Shown: positions 1-13,200 of the stretch, in pieces | Numbering within the stretch: the first letter of the stretch is position 1 | How the letters are laid out: each line of letters opens with the position of its first letter | Assembly (NCBI GenBank): GCA_029215795.1 | Contig: JARDYH010000002.1 | Coordinates: 58,381,001-58,445,000 of the forward strand | DNA length: 64,000 nucleotides | Direction of reading: 5' to 3' | Source of the DNA: Anniella stebbinsi | Taxonomy: Eukaryota; Chordata; Lepidosauria; Squamata; Anniellidae | Translations under genes and position numbers: made by a program | Notes under the pieces: model-generated | The model's input: only the letters and a program-made list of their open reading frames with translations | What the model was told of the DNA's origin: nothing | Databases searched by the model: none

Positions 1-372
1 AAAAGGGCAGAGGAAATCAGGAACTGAGGCAAAAGGGAGCTAATCAGAGAGGAGACTTAAAAAATCTCTACAGGGCTTAAGGTTTGGAGGCAGAATCCAA
101 ACATGGGGAGGGGGGCATTGGGAACGGTATACTAAGGTCCAGAGAACCAGGTGGGGGCAGGATACAATCTCATCACCACAAAGAAAAATAACTGATATGA
201 AAATGTATTGAGGATATTTATAGAAACTTCTTTTCCTTTATCTGTTGTCCAGAATGTGTGAATTTTGCTGGAGCTATTCAGAAGCAGTCTTAGAGCAAAA
301 CGCACAACATTCTGCTAAGTGAGTTGCTGGCCCAAGCCCTTTTCTAGACAGAGAGTGGCTGCGCTCAGAGAC

Positions 373-750
373 CATGATTATTGTGAGTGAGCCAGGGTGC
401 TAGTACATGCGGCTCCCATTATCATTCCCACGTCACTCCTCCAGTCAGTGGGAACAGCTAAACAAACCAAGGATTCTCTGTCACTGGGCTTGTTTAGCAT
501 GGCATGCAAACTGGGAACTCTAGCATGTCTCTCCCAACACATGCCAAAGCTGTAGCCCATGAACAAATTCTGGGTTACAATTTTGTCTTGTTGGGGAGAG
601 AAAAGCCAGGGATCCTGGTTTGGATGCTGCATTAACAAAGCCAGGGACAGAGAATCTCTGGCTTGCTTGCCTGGCCACTCCCGCTGGCAGGAGGACCCAA
701 TGGGAGCAATTGGGATGTGCTCACTAACATACTGGCTTATTCATGATAAC
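373..750. repeat. Palindromic MITE-like repeat
   Basis: The two halves are inverted copies of each other with mismatches. The left arm has the motif GGATTCTCTGTCACTGGGCT and the right arm carries its diverged reverse complement around 640-665. The outer ends match at about 373-395 and 725-750. This pattern fits an old non-autonomous DNA transposon made of two facing arms. No clear target duplication was found. Confidence 0.55.
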
Positions 751-1070
751 CCAGAATTTTTTACAAAACTGGTTTGCTGTAATGTGCAAACTGTCCAGTA
801 GTGTGCACAGTTAAACTAGGACTTGTATTTTGAAAGACATAGCGATTTGTACTTCCCTGCGTGACATATTTTCTCAAAAACGACAAGCCCCAGACTGGTA
901 GTGCATAGGCAGTTAGTGCATACACAGACTTATGTATAGGCAGGAGAGACAGCTGGCAGAAAAAACAAAGCACCTTAATAATCAAGGACATTGGTCCCAG
1001 AGGCAGTGGGAGGCAGTGCTGCTGGAAGGATTGACAGGCCCAAAATATATGTGAATAAATGTCGAGTGTA

Positions 1071-1071
<1 letters not shown>

Positions 1072-1107
<36 letters not shown>
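1072..1107. repeat. (CA)n microsatellite
   Basis: About 18 uninterrupted CA dinucleotides. Long valine/cysteine-rich frames read through it are artefacts of the repeat. Confidence 0.97.
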
Positions 1108-1110
<3 letters not shown>

Positions 1111-2947
1111 CATGTCTGGCTATCAGGGGAGATAATTAATGATTTTGCAATGAAAAATAAAACTTTAAAAAGAAGTGGTCTATTAATAAAACGTTTGCAG
1201 CCTTGTTGAACCACTAGATATATATTTTTTAAAATCAAGATTGGATCGGGTATAACGATGTAGAAGCAAACACAAAGAAATAAAGATTGCAACCAGGAAA
1301 TTTGAGGCAGGCCTGAAACTGGGGAAAGAGTTGAGTAAGGAGTGAACCAGGGAGTCGCAAATGCTAGGGATGCAACTGCTTTCACATGCAGATGATAGAA
1401 ATTAACCTGGGGAAGGGTGGAGGTGGGGAGGGAGGCAGCTCCTTCAGTTCCAATCCCATTCGGAAAGATCCAATGTTTGAGAGCAAAGGGGTAATCCAGT
1501 AGCTATGACACCCTCAATAAATCACTTGCCAGACAGTTACTGTTTCACCTCTTAACATTCCCTTTTAGCATCATAAGCCCACAACTGCTTTCCAGTAGTT
1601 GCATTTCCCCCTTATTTGGGGCAAATAGATCATCTCAATCTTTTTCTACAAGTAAAAGCTGCCATTTTGCTCACTGCTGCAGCCATAAATGTGTGTTGAA
1701 TGACGCCAGACAAAATTCTGCTCACGATGAAAGATTCAGATGGTCTGTTGGAGCCGCAGTAGCCAGGAGCTGCCATAAGCAGGGTGGTCATATAAGGTCA
1801 TAAATGCTCTGGAGGAATCCATGTGAGTTGGGGGACCTTCACCACAATTTTATTTTCCCCCTTTCTTTTACTATGATATAGTCAGAGAAGTACTGCATTG
1901 TCTGCGGCAGATTGGGCAGAAAAAGTAACCTTTCTTCAATGGATGTCAAATTGGGGATCCCTAAAAGACACACCTGCTTAGGGTCTACATTTGAAACCAT
2001 TTTTTTTTTGCTGTGTCCTTAGCTGTGTCCAGTAGCATGATTCAGTTCTTAATTTGTTCCTTTTAAATGCATATGGTTTTCATAAGGTTTAATATGGATT
2101 CAGTCCCTACTAAATCATTGGCTTGTTTTTTAGTGCCAGCCTATAGCTATAAAATTCATGCCAGGGTGCTTTTTATGACTTTAATATTTCAAAGCTTATT
2201 CCTTTTGATTTCATCCATCAAAATATTGCTGATGTAGCATTAGGCATTTGTGGATACTTTAAAATGATATTCCGTAATGCTTTGTTTAGTTGCTCTAATG
2301 TTTCATTTCATGCCTAATATTCCAAAACAAATGAGGATGGGAGAGCATAAGCTGACCACTTATTATCACGGCAAACACACATTAATCGTTTGAAATGGGA
2401 GCCAAGTCCTTTAATTTACACATGATATAAGTTCAAAGCTTGTTAGCATACTACATAAGAAACTGTATTGACATTTTTATCTTTCTCCTCTGGCTAGGCG
2501 ATTAGATTATACCACTACTTATTTTTCCTGAGAGGATAGAGTAAAAAAAAGCCTGAACTAAAGAAAACATGGCTCCAGTTCAACAACTTTCTTCTTTTTA
2601 ACCCAAAGCCAAAACTATTGAATCCTTAATATTAATGATTTCTGTAGCAAATGAGAAATTGGAAGCCTTGGGGAAATGATAGAAAAGTTTGTTCTAAATG
2701 TAGGCCTTCACCTGTCTTGGCAGTCACCCCACATATTTGATGGAGTCCTTTCCCAAACAGTTTTTCACCCAGTAATGCTAACCTTCAGGATTTTCAAGAA
2801 GCTCTCCTGACCTCTTGTGCATGTCCTCCTGTCAAGAGCTGCTACAACCCTAGAACACTGTGACATCAGTGCAGCTTAGCCAATGATTTGACAGGGCTTG
2901 GGGATCTGCTTCTTCAGCCTTTTATGCACACATATAAAGTACCATTT

Positions 2948-2988
2948 TTTGGTGGAAAGGCAGGGTACAAGTCAAATAAATAAATACA
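2948..2988 (+). repeat. SINE/LINE 3' tail fragment
   Basis: The motif GGTGGAAAGGCAGGGTACAA followed by (AAAT)n is the typical L2/CR1-type tail seen on many reptile SINEs and LINEs. Only the tail is clear. Confidence 0.5.
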
Positions 2989-3703
2989 GGTCGCCATTTC
3001 TCTTGGCACTCTGTTCTCCATTGGTTCCATCTGTTGGCTTCCATTTCCTTTATTCCTTTATTTTTCTAGACTCCCTGATTCCCTACATCTGCTGCTTCTT
3101 GCACCTCTTCCCTTTTGTCCTCTTACTTATAACATTTGGAGCCTCATTTCAGCTTGCTCTCTCCCAGCTGCAACATCCACATCTCATGTTTTTGTGTCAT
3201 CACAGTAGTTCAGCTAACATCTAGGAGAAACTTGCAGAACAACAAGCAAAAGCCTGAAATCTAATGGAGCGTATATGTGTTCATGGATTCCTCTCTCTTT
3301 AAAGCCTTGGTAGCTGAACTGAGAAATGGCTTTTTTGGATTCATTCTTTAAAAAGAGAGCTAAATTTATTTTTTTTATGTATTTCTTACATTTCTATTGT
3401 ATATTCTATATACAATAAGTGATGCTCTCTTAGTGAGTCACAGCAGTTTAGATCTAGTTGCAACCCTATGAAAATTGAGATTTCAAGCCACACAGGTACT
3501 GATTATTCTAGAGCTTAGAGGTGCCTTCTATTAGCATAAAATGGGTGGGGGATCAAAATTAGTATATAGAAGTTTGTGCACTGCTTAGTCATACTTGTAC
3601 AGTGTTAAAGGACTCTCAAAGCAAGGTGGCTTCCGCAGGCAGTTTAGTGAAAAAAATGATTTTTTTTTTCTGTTATCACCAATAGATCAATTACATGGTA
3701 CAT

Positions 3704-4050
3704 GTTTGGACAATTGCAGGAGGGGGAAAAAGCCATTGTGGCTTCTCCCCCTGCCCTCATGTATGCCATGTATGTGCCTGTTGTTTACATAATTACCTGC
3801 TCTGCAGTATGGATGGGGGTGTTGTGAACCCGGCGCTTGGTGGGGGTGGCTTCATAAGCAGCCAACGACCCCTACTGCACATCGTGGGTTGTAGGGTGCG
3901 TACGAAGCCACCCCACCACGTGTCAGGTTCTCATGAGAGGCCAACCCACACTGCACTGTGGGTAATTATATAAACAATGGTCACTTGCATAGTATGTGCG
4001 GAGCGTGGGGAGAATGGCTTCATCCCCGCCGCTGTGATTGTCTGATCCTG
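3704..4050. repeat. Palindromic MITE, family also at 20279
   Basis: The left end (TTTGGACAATTGCAGGAGGG) and the right end (GCTGTGATTGTCTGATCC) are diverged inverted copies. The inner arms repeat the theme AAGCCATTGTGGCTTC near 3731 and GAATGGCTTCATCCCC near 4012. The same structure occurs at 20279-20607 with matching internal segments (GGGTTGTAGGGTG), so this is a dispersed family and not chance. Confidence 0.65.
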
Positions 4051-4270
4051 GACAAAGTTTGTTCTTGTCTGTTTATTCTTCCAGTGTGTAGATACATTAC
4101 ACCAGAAATAGGTCAGCATCATCTATTCAAGTGATGAGGTTGCTTCTTTACTTGATGGTGCCTTTCCTGTGCCAAACCGATGCATTATTTTTAGGTGTTA
4201 ACCATCATCTGAATGTGGTGAGTTAATATGGATGGAATGTCTTTCTAGATAACTCGTTCATTTGTATGAA

Positions 4271-4392
4271 GCAGCCTTTTCCAACCTTGTGCCACCAGAT
4301 GTTTTCCTATTAGCCGTGGCCAACAGGGCCAGTGGTCAGGGATGATGGGACTTGTAGTCCAAAACAACTGGAGGGCACCAGTTTGGGCAAGG
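4271..4392. repeat. Short palindromic MITE (ACTACAACTCCCATCAT family), copy 1
   Basis: Inverted arms CAACCTTGTGCCACCAGATG and GGAGGGCACCAGTTTGGGCA flank GATGATGGGACTTGTAGTCC. Related copies lie at 24249, 47871 and 58797. I recognise the pattern as a very common short hairpin repeat of reptile genomes. Confidence 0.75.
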
Positions 4393-4675
4393 GTGATGTG
4401 AAGGACCAAAAAGTGACTGACAAATGCGGACAATAAGCCGTTCCTCTTTCATATTTTCCCAAAACTGCCACTAAGCAGCTCAATTTTTAAAATTTCATTT
4501 ATTTGTTTATGTCGCTGTTTGTTGGTAAAGCTGAATCCCTGCAGTAATTTAACCAGAATGCCATGAGTGAATTGGACCACGTTCTGAGAGCAGAAAGACT
4601 CCGAGTGATGGTGGCACCAGTAGTAGAAGCAGAATTTCCACCAAGTGAAGCTTCCCTTTCTGGTAGCATACGAGC

Positions 4676-4753
4676 CTGTTCAGACAAGACGCTAAGCCAT
4701 ATTGTGTAGCTCGAAATGCTTAACCACCCTGGCTTAGCGTCTTGTCTGAACAG
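4676..4753. repeat. 78-bp MITE with perfect 24-bp inverted ends
   Basis: The first 24 bases are the exact reverse complement of the last 24. The ends begin CTGTTCAGACAAGACGCTAA. The perfect match suggests a fairly recent insertion or gene conversion. The end resembles those at 40763-40934 and, less closely, the Harbinger terminal repeat at 33108. Confidence 0.8.
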
Positions 4754-6265
4754 AATCAAAGCATGTTTGAAGGTGGGAGGGAGGGGGAATGAATAGGGGT
4801 AAGGCTTTTTGGGGTAACTTAAACTTTATGAGTTACTTATGTGACTATCCTTTGCTGGAGTCTGTATCTACAGTGTTTCCAAGATCGAGGTGCATTAGTT
4901 AAAGATATCCTTGTGCAGATTAACAGTGCTAGCTTAGAATAGATTCAGTCACTTCTGAACCCCTTCTTAATACCTTCAGGCTCCCAGCATTGTCAAACTC
5001 AGAAGATTTTCCTCCTATCTTCCCTCCCTTCTGTCTGCAGCAGACTGCTGCCAGACCCAGCTGCTTCAGAAAATGTCATTATGTTAATGGAAATGGCTTT
5101 GAGGTTTTCCATGCACAAATGAGGGCTGAGTAGGGGTGGGGATTGGGGGAAAGAAAGCTACTACTCTACCAGATCCCTGTAATAATATTGTTGGATTGCA
5201 TTTAGTAGCATTCTTTCTTGTTTATGCTTTGACAAGTGAGAGAAGCAGCAGCAGGTAGTATATGTAGTTGGTGTGAGGGGGAAAAAAATCTCCCAGCAGC
5301 CTTTATTCTCTGTGTATTCTTGCTCTGCTACCTTTGGTGGAAAATGATTAGTGCCTATCCAGCCCCTCTACTTACTGAAGCTAATGGCCTAATATCTCTC
5401 TTTCTCACACACACGCATGCTGAATCCAGGCCCTCCTCCACGAAGCTATAGCTGTGTTTACTCTCTTAGTGGTGAAGGGCAAAAAAACAAAAACAAAATC
5501 CCAAACTTGGATATGACAGTCTGGACACCTTAATGTCTTGAGATTTAGAGTAAAAATGATATTTTTCTCCCCAAGAGAGAGATCTCAGTTTTTGAAGTAT
5601 TCATTAAGAGTAAATACAGTAGTCCAGGGCCTGATTCAGTTCCCTGTTCCCATCTTGAGTCATAGTTCACAGAACAAAGTCAAGAGCGATGTTCCATTGG
5701 GTGTCGTTTACCCTCAAGTGATGCCAGAGCCTACAAACCTATTAAGGGAATTTGTGATACACTTTTCTGAGGTGATAAAATATAGATGTTATTGTACTGA
5801 CAGACAAATGGTACTGGCTGTTGAACGCATCAACTCACATTTTATTTCATACAAAGGAGGCTGCCATGTAATTCGGTGTTGAAAATGTCACTTGAAATCT
5901 ATTTGCCATGTTCTGTGTCTCTGTAATAATAACGCATTAAAATGTACCCTTTCTCGTACCTTTGGCAACAACTAATGAGGACTCGAGGGTGGGCAGAAAA
6001 TAGATTGGGATCTACTGGTAGATCTCTTGATGATTTGCAGTAGATTGGCAAGAGTTTCTAACTCCCAATGTTTAACAATGGCAACAAGAAAACAACCTTT
6101 TCACACCTAAATTAGACTGCTTGAAATGAAAGAAGCTTGGCATAACCAGGAGTGGACTTCCGTGTGAAAGGCCTCAGTTCAATTCTGCTATTGAAAACAA
6201 ATTCCTAGGCTCAGAATGTGCTCACAGGCAACCTGTTCTTTAATTCTGAGTGTATGGCTGGAGTT

Positions 6266-6539
6266 ATTGTGTCATCTGAATGCAGCACATTTTCTGCAGG
6301 GTGAGTTACCATGTTGTCTGAACGCAGCACATTTTCCATAGGGTGGTTTGTTAGCCATGCAGTGTAGCTTATTTTTCTCAAAAAAGCTGCCTTGAGAACC
6401 CATGGCTTGTTGCTGGGTTGTTCAGGATGGTTAACAAGCTACACTGCAGACAATATGCTGCATTCAAACAACACAATAACCCATGGTTCAATAACAACCC
6501 ACACTGGGTGGGTTAGTGTGTTGTGTGAACCCAGCCCAT
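6266..6539. repeat. MITE with GTGTTGTGTGAACCCAGCCC end
   Basis: The right end reads GTGTTGTGTGAACCCAGCCC. The interior (TTGAGAACCCATGG, GGTTAACAAG) is shared with 20614-20860, so both belong to one family. The left part contains a short direct duplication (CAGCACATTTTC at 6283 and 6324). Confidence 0.6.
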
Positions 6540-7599
6540 ATCTTTTGCATCTGGCTCTGGCTGGTAAATCTTGAGGTTCTACTAAAAATCCAAATTAGAT
6601 CTGCTGAGCCTGAAGTCTGTCCATCCCTAAACTAGGTAATACTACTTACTATATGAAAACCAAAATATTCTCATTCGAAGACAAAAAGCACACATAGTAG
6701 CAGAACTAGATGCCCTTCCCCCAGTGTATAATTGAATCACCCTCCAGCACTCTCAGATTAGGGAGCAGCAGAAGTTCATATTCCTGTCTGTAAAGAAATG
6801 TATGATCCTGCTAAGAGAGATTTTCTTTGTGCTCTGTCAAAGAAAATGTCCAGTCAGACAGCACATGACAAGAGGACTCTGGAGCATTTTTAGTCCATTA
6901 TTTGTTTCAAATACATGGTTATCTGTTACAGCTAGGCAGAGTAAAAACCCATGAATCGTTGTACCATTTGTCAGGATGGTAAGCAGACAACAAGCAGAAT
7001 GAAGTGTGGGCAGTGTTCTTAGCAAAATGGAAAATTTAGCTGGATCAATATAAGATTGTCTTCTGTTCAGAAAATGGTTCCGAATACATAATACTTAGGA
7101 CTGATAATTACATATTTTACAGAAACCTGTCTATTCAAATCAATACAGTATAGTATTTGGAGCGAGGAGAGCATTGCTCAAATGTTGTGTTTTCTTATAT
7201 TTTTGTTCAGTGGACATGGTACCTTAGAGGCAGTCAATCATAATCCTATGGATGTCCCTTTGGCTCCTCAGATCTTATTTTGTCATAAACTAATACTTCA
7301 TTCATTTCATGATGCTGTTTCCTCCTGTAGCTGGGATTTCAAAAGAAGTGTGGGCATACAGAAGCCATGACGCTTCCCAGGTTGCTGGAAGGGTCAAAAT
7401 AATGATAAATGCATAAAAGGAGGCACAGTCATAGTTGCCACTTATTTTGGATTTTATGTTAGTTTGTATGGTTACAGAGAGCCCCTAGAACCCTTTATAA
7501 AGCTAATGTTTCACACGCTGCACAAAAATTCATATATTTTTTTAAAAAAGTAAAAATAGCTGTGGTGTTCATGAGAAAAAATCCAAAATCCATATTCAG

Positions 7600-7700
7600 G
7601 TAATACCGTTATTAGTCCAATTAAAGGTCACAAAATATTGTGCGAGCTTTTGGGTTTTCCAGGTGTCTTCATCAGGCAAGAAAGCAGATGGGGAGTAGCT
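7600..7700 (+). repeat. Probable repeat fragment (CTTCATCAGGCAAG motif)
   Basis: The segment ATTAGTCCAATTAAAGGTCA followed by GAGCTTTTGGGTTTTCCAG and CTTCATCAGGCAAG resembles a widely dispersed vertebrate repeat. I recognise it from general pattern only, and the boundaries are unclear. Confidence 0.3.
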
Positions 7701-7911
7701 GATATTCAAACTATGAAGATGGCATGTCAGCACAGTCTTAAAATGGAACATGGGAGGCAGTTGCAAATACTCAAATTATGCTCTTGTCATGTGCTTAGAT
7801 GGCTTCAGGTTTGCACCTAGGATTGCTGGGCTGGAGGAACAAACGAACAATGATTGTAAATCCAACTTTTACTCAGAACGTCTACATCCTTAAGTGAAAC
7901 ACATAAATCAG

Positions 7912-8228
7912 GGTTGGATGACACACTGCGGCTCACCATCGGTTATTTAATCCATGGTGAGATGCAATGCCTGCAGGTGCCAAATTGCATATACAACCCC
8001 CGCTCAGGGTTTTCGTGTCATGTGAACCCAGTAAGCGTGGACAATGCAAGAGTTAAACGGACCTCGCATAAACCTAAAACAGGCTATAGGTTACACGAGT
8101 GTTGTTTAACTGAGTGCATGACATGACAACCCCTGAGTGGGTGTTGCATATTCAAAATGGTGGCTGCGTGCACCACAACTTCACTGTGGGTTAAATACCC
8201 CACAGTATCCCATCATGTCTTGTGACCA
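7912..8228. repeat. Palindromic MITE, about 317 bp
   Basis: Facing arms can be paired: CAACCCCCGCTCAGGG near 7996 with CCCCTGAGTGGGTGTTG near 8130, and CGTGTCATGTGAAC near 8013 with GCATGACATGACAACC near 8116. Ends pair more weakly. No gene is present. Confidence 0.5.
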
Positions 8229-9171
8229 GAGACCCAGTTCACATGATGAAACCATGGCTTATTTGGGAGTGAGTGTGCTGGTTCTCAGCTGCTCGCCCAC
8301 TTTTGGTGAACTCCGTTGTATCCGAACCTGGAATTCTGAGTTGTTGAGGGAGATCCTTCTAATTGAGGGAAGCCATAATTGAGGAAAACTCTAATAAGCT
8401 TCCGTGGAACTCCAGGGTTCCACTGACACTTTCATTACACATCATATTACAAAAATCATGATTATAAGGGCCAATAATTGTTCCACCATCCCCCACCTCC
8501 AGTTGGGAACTCTTTAATCTTTACTAAGGTGACACCTTGGAATGTCCTTTGTTATCACTGAAAGAAATATTATATCCTCTTTCCTGGAATACTTCCCTCA
8601 TATATTACCATACAAGTTATGTTAGTGGAGGGCGGCTTCCATTTTTAATTAACTGCAGCTTGAGTTTGAACTGGAGCTGATTAGAATTCTACACAAACAT
8701 TAAAGTTCAGGTTTATTTGTTTTAGCCATAGGCTATATAACAAAAACAGCATACAGTAAAATTCAAAATGAAAACAATATCAGCACCTAATACAAAGTAG
8801 AGTTCACTTCTTTTTTAAAAATATTAAATGGTTTTTGAAATACTTAAGCTTTAGACTGTATCCACATATATCAGTAAATACTTCTTTGCCAGTATAGATT
8901 AGAAGAACGTTTCTTTTTCTTCTGGCCCAATAGAACATTTTTAAAACATATGAAATATTGATCTTAGAATTCATAAAATGATTGCCAAACCTAATTCATT
9001 CTTAATATATTTTATCACTGGATTCCACCTTTCTAATACTAAGGTAAATATTTGTAGCCCAGAGTGTATTTCCAGTAGAAGAAGCAATGGTAAATACAGT
9101 TGGCGGTAACGCAAGAGTCAAACGCATTAATTTGTAATATAGTTCTGTCATTTAAAACATGAAAGACACGT

Positions 9172-9468
9172 GTGCTTCATAAAATTGTAATCTTTGAAAT
9201 AATTATGGAAGTCAATCATAAGTGGTTTTTCCAGAAACTCTACAGCCACAACTGTGAGTCAGTTGAATCGCATTTCAACGTTATAACCAGAAATGGCGAG
9301 CGGGTGGGTGAGTGGGGAGAGACAGCTTATTTAGCTTATACTCAGAAAGCAGCTCAGAGGATTGATCTGAAATTTGACAGCGCAGAAGACACCAGTTTGA
9401 GGATGGGCCATGGCTGTGCTGATTTTGAGTTAGAAAAGGTAAGAAGTTGCTTATTGATAGGAGTTTAA
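9172..9468 (+). other. Unrecognised open frame with splice-like flanks
   Basis: A frame of about 98 codons stays open here. It opens on GTG; the first ATG is at 9205. A pyrimidine-rich stretch ending CCAG precedes 9234, and GAAAAG followed by GTAAGA at about 9437 looks like a donor. The product matches no protein I know, and it does not fit the missing FER exon. It is most likely chance. Confidence 0.15.
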
Positions 9469-10060
9469 TGTTTGATGAGTAGCCTCCAACACTTTGACAA
9501 CTATTGTCTGTTTTCTGTTCATAGACTTTGCTGGTGTTAAACTTTATCAACTGAATTCCCTGTTTGTACAGCATTTTTTAGGAAACTGTTTAGTGTGTCG
9601 GGTGGGGGTTAGGGTATGTGCTATACCCTGGTCATTTTGTTTTTTTAAAAAAATAAAATAAAATGAAACTTCTACCCCTGGATTTTATCCTGTGGGAATT
9701 CCTAAGGTTCCAGAACAATTCTGTAGTAGAGAGGGGTGAGAATGGGCATGAATTTAGCTGGTTACCAGGGAGATAGATTAGAAGGGGAGGAGTTATGTCA
9801 GTTAAGGTTTGAGGAGATCGGAAGACAGAGAGGTTTTGGGGAAAATAAGAGCTTTAATGTCACTTCTCCTTTAATAAACATGTAACTTAATTATATTGTT
9901 GTTTTATACTCCAGAGACAGGTCTTTTGTTAACTTAACAGTTAACACATTCAGAAATTCAGCTTTCCCAGAGTTTTCCCTGTCACAGTCCTTCTCTATTA
10001 CTGTAGATGGAATGATATTTTATTATTGAAGCCCTAGGACTTTTTATTTGAGACACAAAC

Positions 10061-10271
10061 GGTCGGATCCAATTGGGGCCTTGCACACGTTACCAGCTCT
10101 GCTGGGTTCTGGTCCGTGCATGGCCGCAATGTAGCGCTTCTGAGGTAAGTCCCAAAATTAACACAAACGCTAGTTTCTAGAAGAGGTACCTGATATTTTG
10201 GGGCTGAACGTACATGGACCTGAGCCTGGCAGGGCTGACCACTTGCCCATGGCTCCAGTTGGATCCAACCG
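10061..10271. repeat. Palindromic MITE (GGATCCAAT end), copy 1
   Basis: The left end GGTCGGATCCAATTGGGGCC pairs with the right end GGCTCCAGTTGGATCCAACC. A second copy with the same layout (internal ATGTAGC-CTTC segment) is at 41891-42144. Confidence 0.65.
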
Positions 10272-13200
10272 ACTGAGTAGTGTGACTTCCTATGAGAGAT
10301 GGTCTCTTAATAAGCACCACATGTCCCAGAGTTCCTTAATTCATGGTGGCACTTACGAGGAGTCAATTCTGCTGCTAAATTTACAGACCCCAGAAGGCTC
10401 CCCCCCCCAAAAAAAAATGGTCCCAAAATTGACAGCAACACCCTTACAAAAGGAAAAATACTATTTTGGGGCCAGAAGATGTAAGCAAATAAGCTAACCT
10501 TCATTTACAAGCCTATATGGGTTTCAAACACTGCTGTCTGATTTATACTCCTGCCAAGAGTGTAAAACAGGACACTCCAGCATTATCCTAGTGATGAACC
10601 TTGATTTTTAAGCAGGTTTGTAGCAGTTGAGAAAAATTGGAAGTGAGGACACCTCTATAAATGTCAGCCTAGGAAGAAAAGATGAAAGCAGATCCCAGAA
10701 TTTTAATTTAAAAGAAATTGCTACAAAGATCCTCACAATATATTCACTGTACTATGTATTGAAGTCTGATTGCACGTTTGCTTGCAAGAATTAAATTTAT
10801 GGCTAGTGGTGGGAGAATAGCTCATTCCTACCTTTATGGAGTACTCCATGACACAGCTGTTAGCATTACGTTGAAGGATCCAGTAAAGATGTAGCATGTG
10901 GTAAGTCAGAATATTCAACAGAGCAGCTGCTTGTCTTATACTTCTATGGGTGGTAGCTAGCTGTATCATGCATTACAGAACACCTGAGTTGTGTTTCTTT
11001 TGATGGTTTCATTAAAGCTCTAAAATTCCATATGCTTTGTAAAGATACCAAAGAAGGATTGGCTTGACTTCGCCAAGACTTGGAAGGGCTAGAAAATAAA
11101 TGACAAAAAATGAGGGCTTACTGTGTTAGGATTGTGTTGTCGTATATTTTGTGGATGGATGCTGTTGTCATCTTGCTGAACATTGCATGCTAAACTTGGT
11201 TTGTTATTTAACCTTAATTAAATTGAAAAAACAAAATGCCACACTTCAAATGGGGTTAGTTCAGTACCAGTCTCTAGAAAGAGTCTAAATACCTATAATG
11301 CATGGAATTGAGTTCTTGGCAATAGGATTTTAGGGTGCAAATCTCTGCATGTTTGGACAGAAAAAAAGTCCTAAAACTCCCAGCATTCCCTAGCCAGCAT
11401 GGATTTGCACCATAAACACCTAATCATATGATGAGAGTGTATTAGTTTTTACTGATTTATAATTTATTAGTAGATTATGATCATATTTTTAAAAATACAT
11501 TCAAAGTGAATGACATATCCAAATTATCCTACATCGATTCCTCTGTTTTCTTTTTTAAAAATCATTTAACAATGATTTTACTTCATATTTTCCACTTAAA
11601 ATTGTACCTTTCTTGCTCTGAAGAAGCAACTGCTTCTCCTAAAAATCTTTAAACTTCTTAAGGCAATAGTGTGTTTGTTCTTCACGTAGAGATGTGAAAA
11701 AACTGAGCTATTTTACCTATTTAATCGTGATTTTTATTGGGGTGGGAGGGAGTTTTCTTCCCTTTTTTGGCTTTTTGTTTTGCACTCCTGTATACGCAAA
11801 CAGAATTTCACCAAATGGCAAATTATATTAAGGCTACCTTTGGAGCGGACAAGAGATCAATACTAGAGGAATAAAAACACACCACTTTGAGAAATCAATT
11901 TTTTCAGCGTGTCTGGACTTTATTGTTTTGGGTATGTATATGGCATACACTTGGCAGCTTATAATTGTCTTAGAAATGCTATTCAAATGCCATTGCATTA
12001 CATACCCTTTTATTATTCAAAGACATACATTGCTATATTTTACAACTTTTAAAAACAATGATTGTTTTTTCCTGTTGAAAATAAATACAGAGATGATAAT
12101 AATCATGGATGGCATTTCAGGTTGCTTTGTAAGCTCTTTCCCCCAGGAAGCTAGAAAATTTGGAATGGCTGAAAAACCTTAATAGAAAATTCTGCGTATG
12201 AAGTCTATAAGGGAATTCTTAGTAATTTTAATAGTGCTGAGGATGCATTAGTCAGTGTGATCAATCAGTTCATTAGGCACAGATTAAAAATATGGATTAA
12301 TCTTGCTTTCTTTGAGAGCTCTCCCTCAGTACAGGTAACTCAGCATTTATGTTGTTGTTAGACGTGGACCATGGCTCGGCTGTGTTGTTTAGTCAAGAGT
12401 AAATTATACCTTCATGGAGTGTTGTGTATAGAGAAATTAGCTAACCAGAATTAATTGAAAAAAAATGTGTAGGTAAGCAATATGTTTCTTCCTGGGTGAC
12501 AGAACAGGTTCACATGCACCTAGGCAAGAACATTCCAGGGACCACAGAATATAGCGAATTCCCCCTCCCGAAGCTGTAGGGACTCTTATGGCCTCAGGAG
12601 GGGGAATCTGGAGGGGGAATCAGAGCTCAGGCTGTTCTCCCATCCCCTTACTGCCACCATAGAAAGCACCACAGCAGCTGCTTTTATGAGGTCGCAACAG
12701 CAAACTCAGATGACCTCTGAGAGGTCAAGAAGGGGATGTTCCAATGGTCAGGCAGAGGAAAGAAGAGGTGTGGATCCACAAGATCTTACAGCCTCTCCAT
12801 TGCCATCAGCACCCTCTGCCTGTAAGTGAGCCGGGATTTGCTCAGGGGCTTGTCTACCTGATTTTTTTTTAATGTTTGAAGAGGAACAGGAGGTGAAATC
12901 ATCTCCATCATTCCTCTTACCCTGCCTGACTCTTGCCAGCAGGGCATAGGATAGACTGAGGGCTCCCAGACTGGAACTTTCCATATCAGAAATACAATTC
13001 ATAGGTGTTTTATAATAAGAAGGCAAACTATCTGAGTGACACATCTAGGAATTTGCCCAAGTTTTAGATGGCCTGCCCAGTCCTCCCACTGTTTATGGGG
13101 CTAGGCCTCTCTTGCTATTATGCAGCATTTTTGCAATCTGTTTGAACTAAGCCATGTTCTGTATGAACCCCACCCCTGCCACATACACAACATCCACTTA

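Noticed and set aside
9190..9220. EIIMEV read here as the end of the missing FER exon (which ends IIMELVSG)
   Set aside because: Only four residues agree, the upstream kinase sequence is absent and no donor follows in the required phase.
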